Below are positions 17,180-26,394 of a DNA stretch of 64,000 nucleotides, piece by piece. Both the position numbers and the translations under genes were made by a program. Where the stretch lies: positions 124,001-188,000 of the forward strand of contig NZ_JAAGPI010000015.1 of assembly GCF_017104715.1 (NCBI RefSeq), written 5' to 3'. Numbering within the stretch: the first letter of the stretch is position 1; every line of letters starts with the position of its first letter. Source of the DNA: Burkholderia sp. Ac-20365 (lineage in GTDB: Bacteria > Pseudomonadota > Gammaproteobacteria > Burkholderiales > Burkholderiaceae). The notes under the pieces were generated by a model. The model ran no database searches. It worked only from the letters and a program-made list of their open reading frames with translations, and was not told where the DNA came from.

Positions 17180-18418
17180 TCACCGCGAAGCGACGTCGCG
17201 TTCGACAGCGCACGGCACGTTCGCTGCAAGAGGCCGTGCGTTGATCGCGGCGGTCAGCAACAACGCGGCCAGTTCACACAGTGCGGCAACCCATCCGAGG
17301 CTACGGACACTGGCATGCGCCATGGTAAGCGCACCGAGTGCAGCACCCATCGAGAAGCCGATGTACATGAACGATGCGTTGAGCGACAGCACGATCGACG
17401 CGACCTTCACGCCGGCGATATCGATCAGCCGTGCCTGCTGCGCCGGATAAAACGCCCAGTGAGCGACGCCCCACAGCGCGATAGCCGCGATCACCGGCAC
17501 GAGCGCGCTGGCGGGAGACAGCAGACGCGCGCTGATCGACAGGGTGGCGAAGGCGAGGCCGGACAGCGCGATGGTGGGAACGATGACGGCGAGCGGCCCC
17601 AGGCGATCGTTTGCTGCACCGCCCGTGACGACGCCAATGGCAGCCGCCAGTCCCCACATGAACATCACCATGCCAATCTGTGCGCCCGCCAGTCCCGCGA
17701 CGCCGGCGAGGAAGGGCGAGAGATAGGTGTAGACGGTGTAGGCGCCCATGGCCCAGAGCGTCGTCGTGAGCAGCGTCGCGAGCACGACCGGTTGGCGCGC
17801 CACCGCGATGCGCTCGCGCAGCGATGCAACGGGAACGCTGGCGCCGATATCGTGCGGCAGACCGATAAGCAGACCTGCTGTCGCAAGCGCCGCGAGGCCT
17901 GCGACACCCGCGAAAGTCATGCGCCAGCCGAGCGCATGGCCGATAACCGCGCCAAGCGGAACGCCGAGCGCAATCGCGACGGTAATGCCGCCGTTCACCA
18001 CCGCGATGGCGCGCCCGCGACGGTTAGGCGGCACGATGACGCTCGCCAGCGCGTTCGCGCCAGGTACGTACAGACCGGCGGACAGCGCCAGCAATACCCG
18101 TGCGCCCATCAGCGCCCAGAAGGACGGTGCGGCAAAGGCGAGCAGATTGGAAAGCGCGAAAGCGACCATGCTGGCAAGCAGCAGCTTGCGCCGGTTCATG
18201 CCGCCGCTCAATGCCGTCAGAACGGGGGAGCTGAGGCCGTAGGCGAGCGCGAATACTGTCACCAGTTGCCCGGCTGTTTCGATCGATACGGAAAGGTCGC
18301 TCGCGAGTCCGGGCAGAAGCGGCGAGATCATGAAGCCTTCCGTGCCGATCGCGAAGGCGCCGAGCGCCAGCCAGTACACGGGGGCGGGAAGGGACGAGGA
18401 TGTGTCTGCGGAATTCAT
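17180..18418 (-). CDS. MFS transporter, DHA1 arabinose/drug efflux type
   Basis: A 412-residue inner-membrane carrier with twelve hydrophobic segments. It has the DHA1-family N-terminus (ALGAFAIGTEGFMISPLLPGLASDLSV) and the motif GxxxNRRKLLL after helix 2. It resembles purine-nucleoside or sugar exporters (NepI, SotB-like), though substrate cannot be read from sequence. The ATG at 18418 is chosen; the frame opens at 18430. It follows dsdA by 185 bases on the same strand. Confidence 0.88.
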   Translation of the reverse strand: MNSADTSSSLPAPVYWLALGAFAIGTEGFMISPLLPGLASDLSVSIETAGQLVTVFALAYGLSSPVLTALSGGMNRRKLLLASMVAFALSNLLAFAAPSFWALMGARVLLALSAGLYVPGANALASVIVPPNRRGRAIAVVNGGITVAIALGVPLGAVIGHALGWRMTFAGVAGLAALATAGLLIGLPHDIGASVPVASLRERIAVARQPVVLATLLTTTLWAMGAYTVYTYLSPFLAGVAGLAGAQIGMVMFMWGLAAAIGVVTGGAANDRLGPLAVIVPTIALSGLAFATLSISARLLSPASALVPVIAAIALWGVAHWAFYPAQQARLIDIAGVKVASIVLSLNASFMYIGFSMGAALGALTMAHASVRSLGWVAALCELAALLLTAAINARPLAANVPCAVERDVASR

Positions 18419-18603
18419 GCGATGCCTCAAGCGGCGAGAGTCGAGCGTTGCCCGATTCTGGAGCGCTCGACACTGGACATCAATATTCCGGCGTTCCCAA
18501 CACTTCGGACATGCGCGTCCGAAATCGCGGCAATGGCATGACGGGGCGCGCGGTCCGCAGATCGCGCATCAGCGCCCCGATCTGGCTCTCGCCAAGGCCG
18601 CAA

Positions 18604-19965
18604 TCAGGCGACAGCGAGTGCGTTGCGTCCAGTCTCGAGATAGGCACGCATTTCCGCTTCCGGGACCATGCCGCCGCCCGTTGCCCAGATGATGTGTGTC
18701 GCGTTTCGCATGGCCGCTTCGTCCAGCTTCAGGCGAGTGCGATAACCCTGCTGCTCGTTCGATACACGCGCGAAGCCCGGCGCGCCCGCGAGCGCAGACG
18801 GCTCCAGCCGGATGCCCTCCGTTGCGTCCATCAGCGCGAGCAACGCGTAAATTTCCTCGTCTTCGACGGTGTAATAGCCGTCGATCATCCGCTGCATCGC
18901 GCGGCCCACGAAACCGGACGGACGCCCGACCGCGAGTCCGTCGGCCGCCGTCACATTGTCGATGCCGAAGTCCTGGACCGCGAGCTGTTCGTGCAGTCCC
19001 GTCATCACGCCCATCAACATGCAGGGCGAGTGGATCGGCTCCGCAAACACGCAATGCGCCGCATCGCCGAACGCGAGCTTCAGCCCGAACGCGACGCCGC
19101 CAGGTCCGCCGCCCACGCCGCACGGCAGATAGACGAAGAGCGGATGCGCTGCATCCACACGCACATTTGCCGCATCGAGTTGCTGCTTCAGGCGCTCGCC
19201 CGCCACCGCATAGCCGAGGAAGAGCGTCGTCGAGTTTTCATCGTCGACGAAGTGGCACATCGGATCGTTCGACGCGAGACGCCGCCCGCTTTCGATCGCT
19301 TCGCCATAGTCGCCCGCATACTCCACAACCGTCACGCCATGCGCGCGCAAACGGTCCTTCTTCCACTGGCGCGCGTCGGCGGACATGTGCACGGTCGTCG
19401 TGAAGCCGAGCGTCGCGCTCGCAATGCCGATCGACATGCCGAGATTGCCCGTCGATCCCACCGCGATGCTGTGCTCGCGAAAGAGCGCGCGGCATGCGTC
19501 GCCAGCGAGCACACGATAATCGTCGCCTTCCTTGAGCAACCCGTGGCGCATGGCGAGTTGCTCGGCTTGAAACAGCACTTCATAGATGCCGCCGCGCGCC
19601 TTGATCGAACCGGAGATCGGCAGATGGCTGTCCTGTTTCAGCAGCAGGCGGCGGGGCGCCTCGACGTCGTAACGCTGGCTCAATGCCTGCGCGAACGCGG
19701 GCACTTCCGTCAACGGCGACTCGATGATGCCGCCTGCCTCGCGCACATCGGCGAAGGCTTGCGCGAGCAGCGGCGCGAAGCGTTGCAGACGCGCGCTCGC
19801 ATCGGCGACATGCGATGCGTCGAGTGGAATATCGTGCAGAGCGTCGGCCAGCGGCGCGATTGACGGATTGAACCACTCGACAGGCTCAAGCGCCATCAGC
19901 TCACGCAGGAGCGGGAAGTCTTGCAGCCACGTATCGAGCGGCTTGCCGTAAATGGAATCGATCAT
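18604..19965 (-). CDS. dsdA: D-serine ammonia-lyase (D-serine dehydratase)
   Basis: A 453-residue PLP enzyme converting D-serine to pyruvate and ammonia in the cytosol. The PLP lysine is Lys122 in SHLPISGSIKARGGIYEV, and the phosphate-binding loop is GSTGNLGMSIG, both hallmarks of DsdA. Other DsdA landmarks are CGVGGGPGGVAFGLK and HSPCMLMGVMTGLH. The length matches the E. coli enzyme (442) closely. It starts 7 bases after an amidase stop, so the two are co-transcribed. Confidence 0.94.
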   Translation of the reverse strand: MIDSIYGKPLDTWLQDFPLLRELMALEPVEWFNPSIAPLADALHDIPLDASHVADASARLQRFAPLLAQAFADVREAGGIIESPLTEVPAFAQALSQRYDVEAPRRLLLKQDSHLPISGSIKARGGIYEVLFQAEQLAMRHGLLKEGDDYRVLAGDACRALFREHSIAVGSTGNLGMSIGIASATLGFTTTVHMSADARQWKKDRLRAHGVTVVEYAGDYGEAIESGRRLASNDPMCHFVDDENSTTLFLGYAVAGERLKQQLDAANVRVDAAHPLFVYLPCGVGGGPGGVAFGLKLAFGDAAHCVFAEPIHSPCMLMGVMTGLHEQLAVQDFGIDNVTAADGLAVGRPSGFVGRAMQRMIDGYYTVEDEEIYALLALMDATEGIRLEPSALAGAPGFARVSNEQQGYRTRLKLDEAAMRNATHIIWATGGGMVPEAEMRAYLETGRNALAVA

Positions 19966-19972
19966 GTTCGGG

Positions 19973-21502
19973 TCAGACTGCGGAAGCGGAAGCAGAGGAA
20001 GACGACACGGCATCGAGCACGGGCGGATGCGTGACGATGGACTTCAGGTCGACGTCCGATGCGCGCAATGTCGCGGCATCGGGAATCGGGCGGCGCGTTT
20101 CGTCTGACGACGCGAACAGCGTTTCAAATGCGCGCGCCGCATCGAGCAGCGCGAGATCGCCACGGAACGCGCCGATCATCTGCAAGCCGAACGGCATGCC
20201 CCGATGATCGACACCGCACGGCAGCGACAGTGCCGGATTCGTCGCAAGCGTCACCACGTACGTGAGCGACAGCCAGCGATAGTAGTTCTCCAGTTCGACG
20301 CCATTCACCGACTTCAGATACGGCTGCGTCCACGGGAATGGCGAGACGGGCGTCGTCGGCGAAAGAATCACGTCGTAACGGTCGAACAGCGTCTGGAAAC
20401 GGCGGAACAGGCGCGTCTGGTCGCTGTGCGCACGCACGCAATCCGCGAGACCGAGGCCGATACCCATTTCGTAGTTCGCGCGCGGATTTGGGCCGAGTGA
20501 ATCGGGATTGGCCTCATACGCCTTTTGCAGGCCAGCGACGAAGGCTTCCGCACGCAGTACGTCGAAGCAGCGATGGGCGCCGTCGAAGTCCACTTCGACC
20601 GGTTCACATACGGCCACCTCGCGGCGCAGAAATTCAATCTTGCGGCGGAACACGGCGCGGATATCGTCGTCCACTTCGCACACGCCGAAATCTTCCGTGT
20701 AACCGATACGCAGTTTCGACAGGTTCGTGAGCGCGCGGCCTTCCATCGTCGGATTCATCGCGAACGGATAGCCGAGCGGGTCGCTGTTCGACTGGCCAAC
20801 GCTTGCCGCGAGTTGCAGCCATGTGTCTTCGACGGTGCGTCCCATTGGCCCGACCACGGCAATCGGCGTCCAGCCGAGCGGTTTGCGATCGCTCGGCACG
20901 AGTCCCGGCGAGGTGCGCAATCCGACCACGCCGCACTTCGCCGCGGGAATGCGCAGCGAGCCGCCGGTGTCGGAGCCGCTGGCGAGCGGCACCATGTCGA
21001 GCGCGAGCGCCGCCGCCGAGCCACCCGACGAGCCGCCCGCATTCAGACGCGGATCGAACGGATTGCCCGTCGCGCCCCACACGGGGTTGAAGCTGTTCGC
21101 GCCCGCACCCATTTCCGGCACGTTGGTCTTGCCGACCACGATCGCACCGGCGCCGCGCAGACGACGCACCAGCGTGTTGTCGTGGGCGGGCACGTTCGCG
21201 CGATAGATCGGCGAGCCATACGTGGTCAGCAGGCCTTCCGTCTCTTCCAGATCCTTGATACCGATGGGCAAGCCGTGCAACGCACCGACGGCGTCACCGC
21301 GAGCGAGCGCGATATCGGCAGCACGGGCTTCGATGCGCGCGCGTTCGAAGCTCGTCGCGGTGATGGCGTTGACATACGGATTGAGTGCCTCGATCCGCGC
21401 GATGCAGGCTTCCAGCAATTCGACGGCGGAGATTTCGCGCGCCTGCAATAGCGCGCGCAATGCAACGGCACTGTGTCGTGTGAGTTCGTAACGGTCGTTC
21501 AT
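19973..21502 (-). CDS. Amidase, amidase-signature family
   Basis: A 509-residue hydrolase with a full triad: Lys83 (GIKDLEETEG), cis-Ser in NAGGSSGGS (158-162), and nucleophile Ser182 (SDTGGSLRIP). It is distant from the amidase at 3383 and closer to AtzF/GatA-like enzymes without the extra domain. The ATG at 21502 opens the conserved MNDRYELTRHS; the frame runs to 21541. Coupling with dsdA suggests that its substrate may release D-serine or a related D-amino acid; that is inference. Confidence 0.9.
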   Translation of the reverse strand: MNDRYELTRHSAVALRALLQAREISAVELLEACIARIEALNPYVNAITATSFERARIEARAADIALARGDAVGALHGLPIGIKDLEETEGLLTTYGSPIYRANVPAHDNTLVRRLRGAGAIVVGKTNVPEMGAGANSFNPVWGATGNPFDPRLNAGGSSGGSAAALALDMVPLASGSDTGGSLRIPAAKCGVVGLRTSPGLVPSDRKPLGWTPIAVVGPMGRTVEDTWLQLAASVGQSNSDPLGYPFAMNPTMEGRALTNLSKLRIGYTEDFGVCEVDDDIRAVFRRKIEFLRREVAVCEPVEVDFDGAHRCFDVLRAEAFVAGLQKAYEANPDSLGPNPRANYEMGIGLGLADCVRAHSDQTRLFRRFQTLFDRYDVILSPTTPVSPFPWTQPYLKSVNGVELENYYRWLSLTYVVTLATNPALSLPCGVDHRGMPFGLQMIGAFRGDLALLDAARAFETLFASSDETRRPIPDAATLRASDVDLKSIVTHPPVLDAVSSSSASASAV

Positions 21503-21567
21503 CGGGCAGTCCTTTAAGCGGCAACGCAAGAGTCCGCTCAATGTAGACGACGCGAAAAACGATCGCT

Positions 21568-21596
21568 AGTGATGTTTATCGAACGGTCACATCACT
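21568..21596 (+). promoter_or_regulatory. Candidate LysR-type operator before the amidase-dsdA operon
   Basis: Perfect 8-base arms AGTGATGT (21568-21575) and ACATCACT (21589-21596) flank 13 bases. The size suits a LysR recognition site. It lies 66-94 bases upstream of the amidase ATG and overlaps the stop codon of the LysR gene itself, so the regulator gene ends inside its probable target site. Confidence 0.55.
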
Positions 21597-22518
21597 TTTG
21601 CTCAACGCGCGCGGGCGGTGAAAGTTCGCCGCTCAGCCGTTCGACAAACGATTGCAGCAGAGGTGGCAACGCGCGTCGCGCGAGCGTCTGGATTTCGATG
21701 GTGCGCTCGCCGGTGGCGAGTTCCGGCACGGGCAAGGCGACGAGTTCGCCTGATGCCAGACGCGGGCGCACGAAGAGTTCGCCGCTGAACGTCACGGCAT
21801 CGCTTACGAGCGTGAACCCGAGCAGCGTTTCGAGCGTCGCGCTGCGCAGCACGCTCTTGCACGCGACGCCTTCGCGGCTGCAATAGATATCGATCAGCTT
21901 GTGCAGTGTCGAATGCACACCCGGCAATGCGAGCGGATACGCAAGCAGTTCGCGAAACGAAACCTGCGTTGACTGCGCGAGCGGATGCGATGAGGCGACG
22001 ATCGCGAACACGGGCGAAGGCGCGGAGAACACGACCTGAATGTCCTTCGCCGGACCGAAGCTGAACGTGAGGCCGATATCACATTCGGCTTCGCGTACGC
22101 GCTGCGTGACATCGGCGGCCGTGTCGACGACGACTTCGAACGATGCGGGCGCGACCGTGCGACGGAAGTCCGCCATCGCGCGCGGCAGGAAGGTCGCGGC
22201 GAATCCTTCTGTGCAGGCGATACGGATCGTGCGTTCCGCTTCGCCGCGAAGCGCATCGATTTCGAGTGAAATCTGTTCGGCGTCGAGTTGCGAGCGACGC
22301 GCATACGCGGCGAGCATTTCGCCCGCTTTGCTCGGCACCATGCCGCGCGATTGCCGCACGAATAGCTGCGCGCCGAGTTCGCCCTCGAGTCGCGCGATCT
22401 GCCGGCTCACGGCGGATGGCACGACGTTCAGCCGGTTGGCGGCATCGGCAATGGAACCGGTGTTGACGACTTCGAGGAAGTAACGGACAGCGGCTTCCTG
22501 AAGAATGCGGGCGCTCAT
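21592..22518 (-). CDS. LysR family transcriptional regulator
   Basis: A 308-residue regulator from ATG 22518 (MSARILQEAAVRYFLEVVNT). The winged helix (about 5-65) reads SIADAANRLNVVPSAVSRQIARLE. The rest is a substrate-binding domain. It lies between an MFS carrier and the amidase-dsdA pair on the same strand, and probably controls the latter through the palindrome overlapping its stop. Confidence 0.92.
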   Translation of the reverse strand: MSARILQEAAVRYFLEVVNTGSIADAANRLNVVPSAVSRQIARLEGELGAQLFVRQSRGMVPSKAGEMLAAYARRSQLDAEQISLEIDALRGEAERTIRIACTEGFAATFLPRAMADFRRTVAPASFEVVVDTAADVTQRVREAECDIGLTFSFGPAKDIQVVFSAPSPVFAIVASSHPLAQSTQVSFRELLAYPLALPGVHSTLHKLIDIYCSREGVACKSVLRSATLETLLGFTLVSDAVTFSGELFVRPRLASGELVALPVPELATGERTIEIQTLARRALPPLLQSFVERLSGELSPPARVEQK

Positions 22519-22587
22519 GATGGATCGACGGGAGGACGCGAGGCCCTCCATCATAGCGCCTGTCCGGCTGGTAACGCGCTCAGGCGA

Positions 22588-23823
22588 TCAGGCCTCCTCG
22601 GCGGCGCCAAGGCGTGCATGCGCCTCGGGCGACAGACGTATCGACAGACTGGTGACGAGCGCGAACGCTGTCGCCACGATCAGGAAGCCGAATACCGCAT
22701 CGTAGTTGCCCGTGATCGACACCAGCAGACCAATGACGGCGGGCGCGACGAATCCTGCTACCTGTCCGCCGAAATTGACCATCCCTGCACCCGTGCCGAT
22801 GAGCTTTTGCGGCAGGAATTTGGCCGGAAGCGCGAACACACCCGCGAACACGAACGACTTGAAGAAGTAGACGATCGATTGATACGCGATTACGCCCGTC
22901 ACCGTTTGCGCGGTGTACATCTCGTAGAGAAAGAAGCCGGAGATCGCACAGCACACAGCCATCAGCCATTTTTCGCGGCCATCGAACCAGCGCGTGAGAA
23001 TCCACCCGCCCAGCGCTGTCGATATGCTCGCCGCCACGAACGGCAGCGGCGTGAGCATGCCGACTGCCTTGAGGTCGAGATGACGTTCGGTCAGCAGATA
23101 CGCAGGCATCCACGCATCGAGTCCCTTGTTGACGATGCCCATGCCGAACCAGGTGAGCAGAATCTTCCACATCAGCGGCATCTTCAGCAGCGCGCGTGTT
23201 GCCGCGCCATCGATGCGCGCGGAGCGGCCGGCCGAATCGCGCTTCTGATGCGTGTCCTTCACCGCGATCAGATAGAACAGCGCGAATACGAGACCCACCG
23301 CACCAGCGACGACGAAAGCATGACGCCAGCCGAAATAAAGGATGAGCGGCGCGATGGCAAGCGGTGCAATGAAGCTGCCGACATAGTTCGAGGACATCAG
23401 GAGCGCCGACATCTTCGGGCGGTCCGCACGTGCACACGATTCGGTAACGCCTTTCACCGCCGCGCCGGGATAGCCGCCTTCGCCGAGACCGAAGATGAAG
23501 CGGATCGCGATCAGCGATGCAAGCGACCAGGCGAGACCCGTCATCAACGTGAACACGGACCAGAACGCGACCGATACGACGATGACCTTCTTGCTGCCCC
23601 AGCGGTCCGCGATCCAGCCGCCTGGAATCTGCATGGCCGCGTAGCTGATATAGAACGTGCTCATGACGACGCCGAGCGCCGCAGAGCCGACATGGAACTC
23701 CTTGCCGATGGCAACGAGCGACAGCGCGATCGCCGAGCGATCGATGTACGAGAGGCAATAGCCGAGGTAGAGCAGCACGAATACCGCAAGGCTGGCACGC
23801 CTGCTTTTATTGGGGTCGAACAT
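22588..23823 (-). CDS. MFS transporter, anion:cation symporter type
   Basis: A 411-residue carrier with twelve hydrophobic segments and the ACS-family markers YIDRSAIALSL in helix 1, GWIADRWGSKKV after helix 2 and GLGEGGYPGAAVKGVTE in helix 4. Family members import organic anions such as glucarate, phthalate or D-galactonate by proton symport. It heads a run of same-strand genes (LysR, amidase, dsdA), so it may import their substrate. The ATG at 23823 is preferred over the upstream frame opening at 23883. Confidence 0.88.
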   Translation of the reverse strand: MFDPNKSRRASLAVFVLLYLGYCLSYIDRSAIALSLVAIGKEFHVGSAALGVVMSTFYISYAAMQIPGGWIADRWGSKKVIVVSVAFWSVFTLMTGLAWSLASLIAIRFIFGLGEGGYPGAAVKGVTESCARADRPKMSALLMSSNYVGSFIAPLAIAPLILYFGWRHAFVVAGAVGLVFALFYLIAVKDTHQKRDSAGRSARIDGAATRALLKMPLMWKILLTWFGMGIVNKGLDAWMPAYLLTERHLDLKAVGMLTPLPFVAASISTALGGWILTRWFDGREKWLMAVCCAISGFFLYEMYTAQTVTGVIAYQSIVYFFKSFVFAGVFALPAKFLPQKLIGTGAGMVNFGGQVAGFVAPAVIGLLVSITGNYDAVFGFLIVATAFALVTSLSIRLSPEAHARLGAAEEA

Positions 23824-23916
23824 GTGGGCATCCGCCGATAGAGAGAAAACCGGGTCCGCGTCGGCAATGCCGGGCAGTCCCACCGCGACTAGTCAAAACG
23901 ATCGTAAGTAGCCACA

Positions 23917-23953
23917 AACGGAGCGACAAGTGACATATTCAGATCGCTCCGTT
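23917..23953 (+). promoter_or_regulatory. Inverted repeat between divergent MFS and SDR genes
   Basis: Perfect 10-base arms AACGGAGCGA (23917-23926) and TCGCTCCGTT (23944-23953) flank a 17-base AT-rich centre. It lies 94 bases before the MFS ATG and 98 bases before the SDR ATG, so it could be an operator shared by both. No regulator can be assigned. Confidence 0.45.
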
Positions 23954-24050
23954 CGCGAAAACTCACCTGAGCAGCGTGGTGAAGGGCGGTCTCGCGCAGT
24001 CACTGCGGCATAATGCGCCGACGAATTCAAATCGAACCACGGAGAAATCC

Positions 24051-24812
24051 ATGCTGCTATCTGAACAAAACGTACTCGTGACGGGTGGCGCACGCGGGCT
24101 GGGTGCGGCGATCACGGAAGCGCTCGCACGCGAAGGCGCTGGCGTCGTCATTAACTATCGGCGCAGCGAAACACAGGCGAACGCGCTCGTCGAGCGGCTC
24201 GGGCCGCGCGTCGTCGCGGTCCAGGCCGATATCACCGATCCGGCGTCGGTCGCGCGTCTGTTTGACGAGGCTCGCGCGAAAAGTGGCCGGCCGGTGAATG
24301 CGGTCGTGAACAACGCACTCGCCGATTTCAGTTTCGACGGCGACGCGCGTCCGAAGCTCGGCGATATCGAATGGGCGCGTTTTCAGCAGCAGATCGAGGG
24401 TGCGCTCAAGGGCGCGCTGAACACGATTCAGGCCGCCTTGCCCGCGATGCGCGCCGCTGGCTTTGGCCGCATCGTGAATGTCGGCACCAATCTGTTTCAG
24501 AACCCTGTTGTGCCTTACCACGATTACACGGCAGCAAAAGCAGCCTTGCTTGCGCTAACGAGAACGGCTTCGAACGATCTCGGACCGGATGGCATTACGG
24601 TGAACATGGTCTCGGGCGGCCTGCTGCGCACCACCGATGCCAGCAGCGCGACGCCCGAAGCCGTGTTCGACATGGTCGCGGGATTCACACCGCTGCGCCG
24701 CGTCACCACACCCGCTGAATTCGCCGACGCAGTACTGTTTTTCCTCTCGCCGTGGGCACGCGCGGTGACGGGGCAGAACCTGGTTGTCGACGGAGGATTG
24801 GTGAAGGGCTGA
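24051..24812 (+). CDS. SDR family oxidoreductase, FabG-like
   Basis: A 253-residue short-chain dehydrogenase: TGGARGLG near residue 12, NNALADF replacing NNAG, and YHDYTAAKAALLALT with the Tyr/Lys pair. The C-terminus QNLVVDGGLVKG is FabG-like. GGAGAAATCC stands before the ATG. It is a single gene, divergent from the MFS carrier and convergent with the GGDEF gene. Confidence 0.87.
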   Translation: MLLSEQNVLVTGGARGLGAAITEALAREGAGVVINYRRSETQANALVERLGPRVVAVQADITDPASVARLFDEARAKSGRPVNAVVNNALADFSFDGDARPKLGDIEWARFQQQIEGALKGALNTIQAALPAMRAAGFGRIVNVGTNLFQNPVVPYHDYTAAKAALLALTRTASNDLGPDGITVNMVSGGLLRTTDASSATPEAVFDMVAGFTPLRRVTTPAEFADAVLFFLSPWARAVTGQNLVVDGGLVKG

Positions 24813-24849
24813 AGTGCGTGCGCTTCGGGTGAAGGTAGAGGAAATGAAG

Positions 24850-26109
24850 CTATCCAGCCTCTACACGATTGCGGCCGGATTTCTTGGCGCGATATAGCGC
24901 GCGATCTGCGCGCTTCATCAACGTGTCGACATCGACCTCGGTTGCGTCGCGCGTGACCACGCCGATACTCACTGTGAACGGAATGGGCGCGAAGCGCCAC
25001 ACGTGCTCGAACTCTTCCCGTTCGTAACGCTGGCGCAGTTCATCCGCAATGCGATGCGCGAGACGGGCGTCGGCTCCGGGCAGGGCGGCGACAAATTCCT
25101 CACCGCCCCATCGGGCAAAGAGACACGGTTGATTCGTCATTGACGCGCCCACCTTTGCGAGCGCGCATAAGACTTCATCTCCGGCATCGTGTCCGTGCTG
25201 ATCGTTGATGTCCTTGAAGAAATCAATGTCGAGAATAAACACGGAAAAAACTTCGGTACTGCCGAGCAGCGTCTCTATGTATTGCAGAAACTCGCGGCGA
25301 TTCGGCAAACCTGTGAGTGCGTCAGTGGTGGCCTGTTTTTTCAGCAGATCCATCAGCCGCGCACGATCGGTGATATCGCGAACCACCGCCATGAATTCAA
25401 TCCCGCCGTCCAGGCTGATCTTCGAGACGGCGATTTCGACCGGAATGATCGAGCCGTCGCGATGCTGCCCGTACACACTGTTGGTTTCATCCATACGTGG
25501 GGGCGTCGCGTGACGGAGTGTCGGCTGATACGAGTCCGCGAACTGCGTTACTTTCCGCGGATGCCCGGCGCGAAATTTTTCAGGCAAAAGCGTGACGATG
25601 GGCCGTCCGATTATCTCGGCCGATGAATAGCCAAAGAGATTCTCCGCTGCGCGATTGAACAATGTGATGTTGTGTTGCTCGTCCATGGTCACGATCGCGT
25701 CGTAAGCCAGGTCGACAAGGGCGCGATATCGCGAGACATTGACGTCCGGCTCCCGTGTCAGGCTCATCCTCGCGTTCATGTCGACGCCGGTCACAAGCAC
25801 TGCGCTCACGCTTCCGCTCGCCTGTCTCACCGGTTTAAGCGTAAGGCGCCACCAGACGCTGCCTTCGCGGAAGTCGTGGGTGTGCTGCGGCGCCTGCGTC
25901 TGGCCGGATTCAAAGCACGCAAGCAAGGCCTCGCGAAACTGGCGCGGCGCGGAATCCGCCACCACTGCGTCGAATGGAAGTGGAAACGTCGGCGCATCGG
26001 CGACCGGCCCACGCGTCAACTGGAAGAACGGGTGATTGCACGCGGTGACGATGAGACGCCTGTTCTCATCGAGTCCGATCATGGCGACGGATATGTCGAT
26101 GTCATTCAT
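24850..26109 (-). CDS. PAS-domain diguanylate cyclase
   Basis: A 419-residue soluble signalling protein. The N-terminal 120 residues look like a divergent PAS sensor, residues about 125-250 a canonical PAS (YDAIVTMDEQHNITLFNRAAENLFGYSSAEI, split), and about 255-419 a GGDEF domain with TTDALTGLPNRREFL, FILDIDFFKDINDQHGH and the active site RWGGEEF. It should make cyclic di-GMP from GTP. No RxxD inhibitory site is evident four residues before GGEEF. No membrane segment is seen, so the signal is intracellular. The ribosome site is weak. Confidence 0.93.
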   Translation of the reverse strand: MNDIDISVAMIGLDENRRLIVTACNHPFFQLTRGPVADAPTFPLPFDAVVADSAPRQFREALLACFESGQTQAPQHTHDFREGSVWWRLTLKPVRQASGSVSAVLVTGVDMNARMSLTREPDVNVSRYRALVDLAYDAIVTMDEQHNITLFNRAAENLFGYSSAEIIGRPIVTLLPEKFRAGHPRKVTQFADSYQPTLRHATPPRMDETNSVYGQHRDGSIIPVEIAVSKISLDGGIEFMAVVRDITDRARLMDLLKKQATTDALTGLPNRREFLQYIETLLGSTEVFSVFILDIDFFKDINDQHGHDAGDEVLCALAKVGASMTNQPCLFARWGGEEFVAALPGADARLAHRIADELRQRYEREEFEHVWRFAPIPFTVSIGVVTRDATEVDVDTLMKRADRALYRAKKSGRNRVEAG

Positions 26110-26250
26110 GACTGGGTTTCTGTTACTTGAGCCGATCAGGCAAGCTCAGTTCACAAAAGCGTGATCGAGTGCCGGCGAGGCGATTGATAGCCGTCGGACA
26201 CGCGGAAAATATCAACCGTTTACTGACTTATCGGCGGTTTACGCCCAAAA

Positions 26251-26271
26251 CTTTACGTGCGTTTCGTAAAG
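26251..26271 (+). other. Hairpin just upstream of a tiny ORF
   Basis: CTTTACG (26251-26257) and CGTAAAG (26265-26271) pair perfectly around a 7-base loop. The hairpin ends 14 bases before an AAAGGAGG ribosome site at 26284-26291. It may be a leader-RNA element, but the following reading frame is only eight codons. Confidence 0.35.
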
Positions 26272-26298
26272 CCCTGTTTCGTGAAAGGAGGCGTAAGA

Positions 26299-26325
26299 AT
26301 GTTCGGTAACGGTTACCGGATTTAG
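26299..26325 (+). CDS. Possible eight-codon leader ORF with a consensus ribosome site
   Basis: The sequence AAAGGAGG, seven spacer bases and ATG leads into MFGNGYRI and a TAG stop. A near-perfect ribosome site for so short a frame is uncommon by chance, though not impossible. Nothing downstream on the plus strand is a convincing gene, so if it is a leader peptide its partner is missing or has decayed. Low confidence. Confidence 0.25.
   Translation: MFGNGYRI
26304..26318 (+). promoter_or_regulatory. 15-bp palindrome CGGTAACGGTTACCG
   Basis: A perfect palindrome around a central G, the form of a LacI- or GntR-type operator. It lies 195 bases upstream of the GGDEF gene (minus strand) and inside the possible leader ORF, so its symmetry could also be a coding accident. 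Confidence 0.35.
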
Positions 26326-26394
26326 CGATGAGAATCGCATGTGCTTTCGCGTTCGCTTCCGCTCACGCGGTGACACGCCATCTGACGTCGATCC

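Noticed and set aside
18400..19863. A 487-codon open frame opposite dsdA
   Set aside because: It has no recognisable motif and low-complexity Arg/His content; dsdA with its PLP lysine is on the other strand.
26127..26309. A 60-codon frame before the GGDEF gene's start
   Set aside because: No ribosome site, a basic composition typical of chance frames, and position in a divergent control region.
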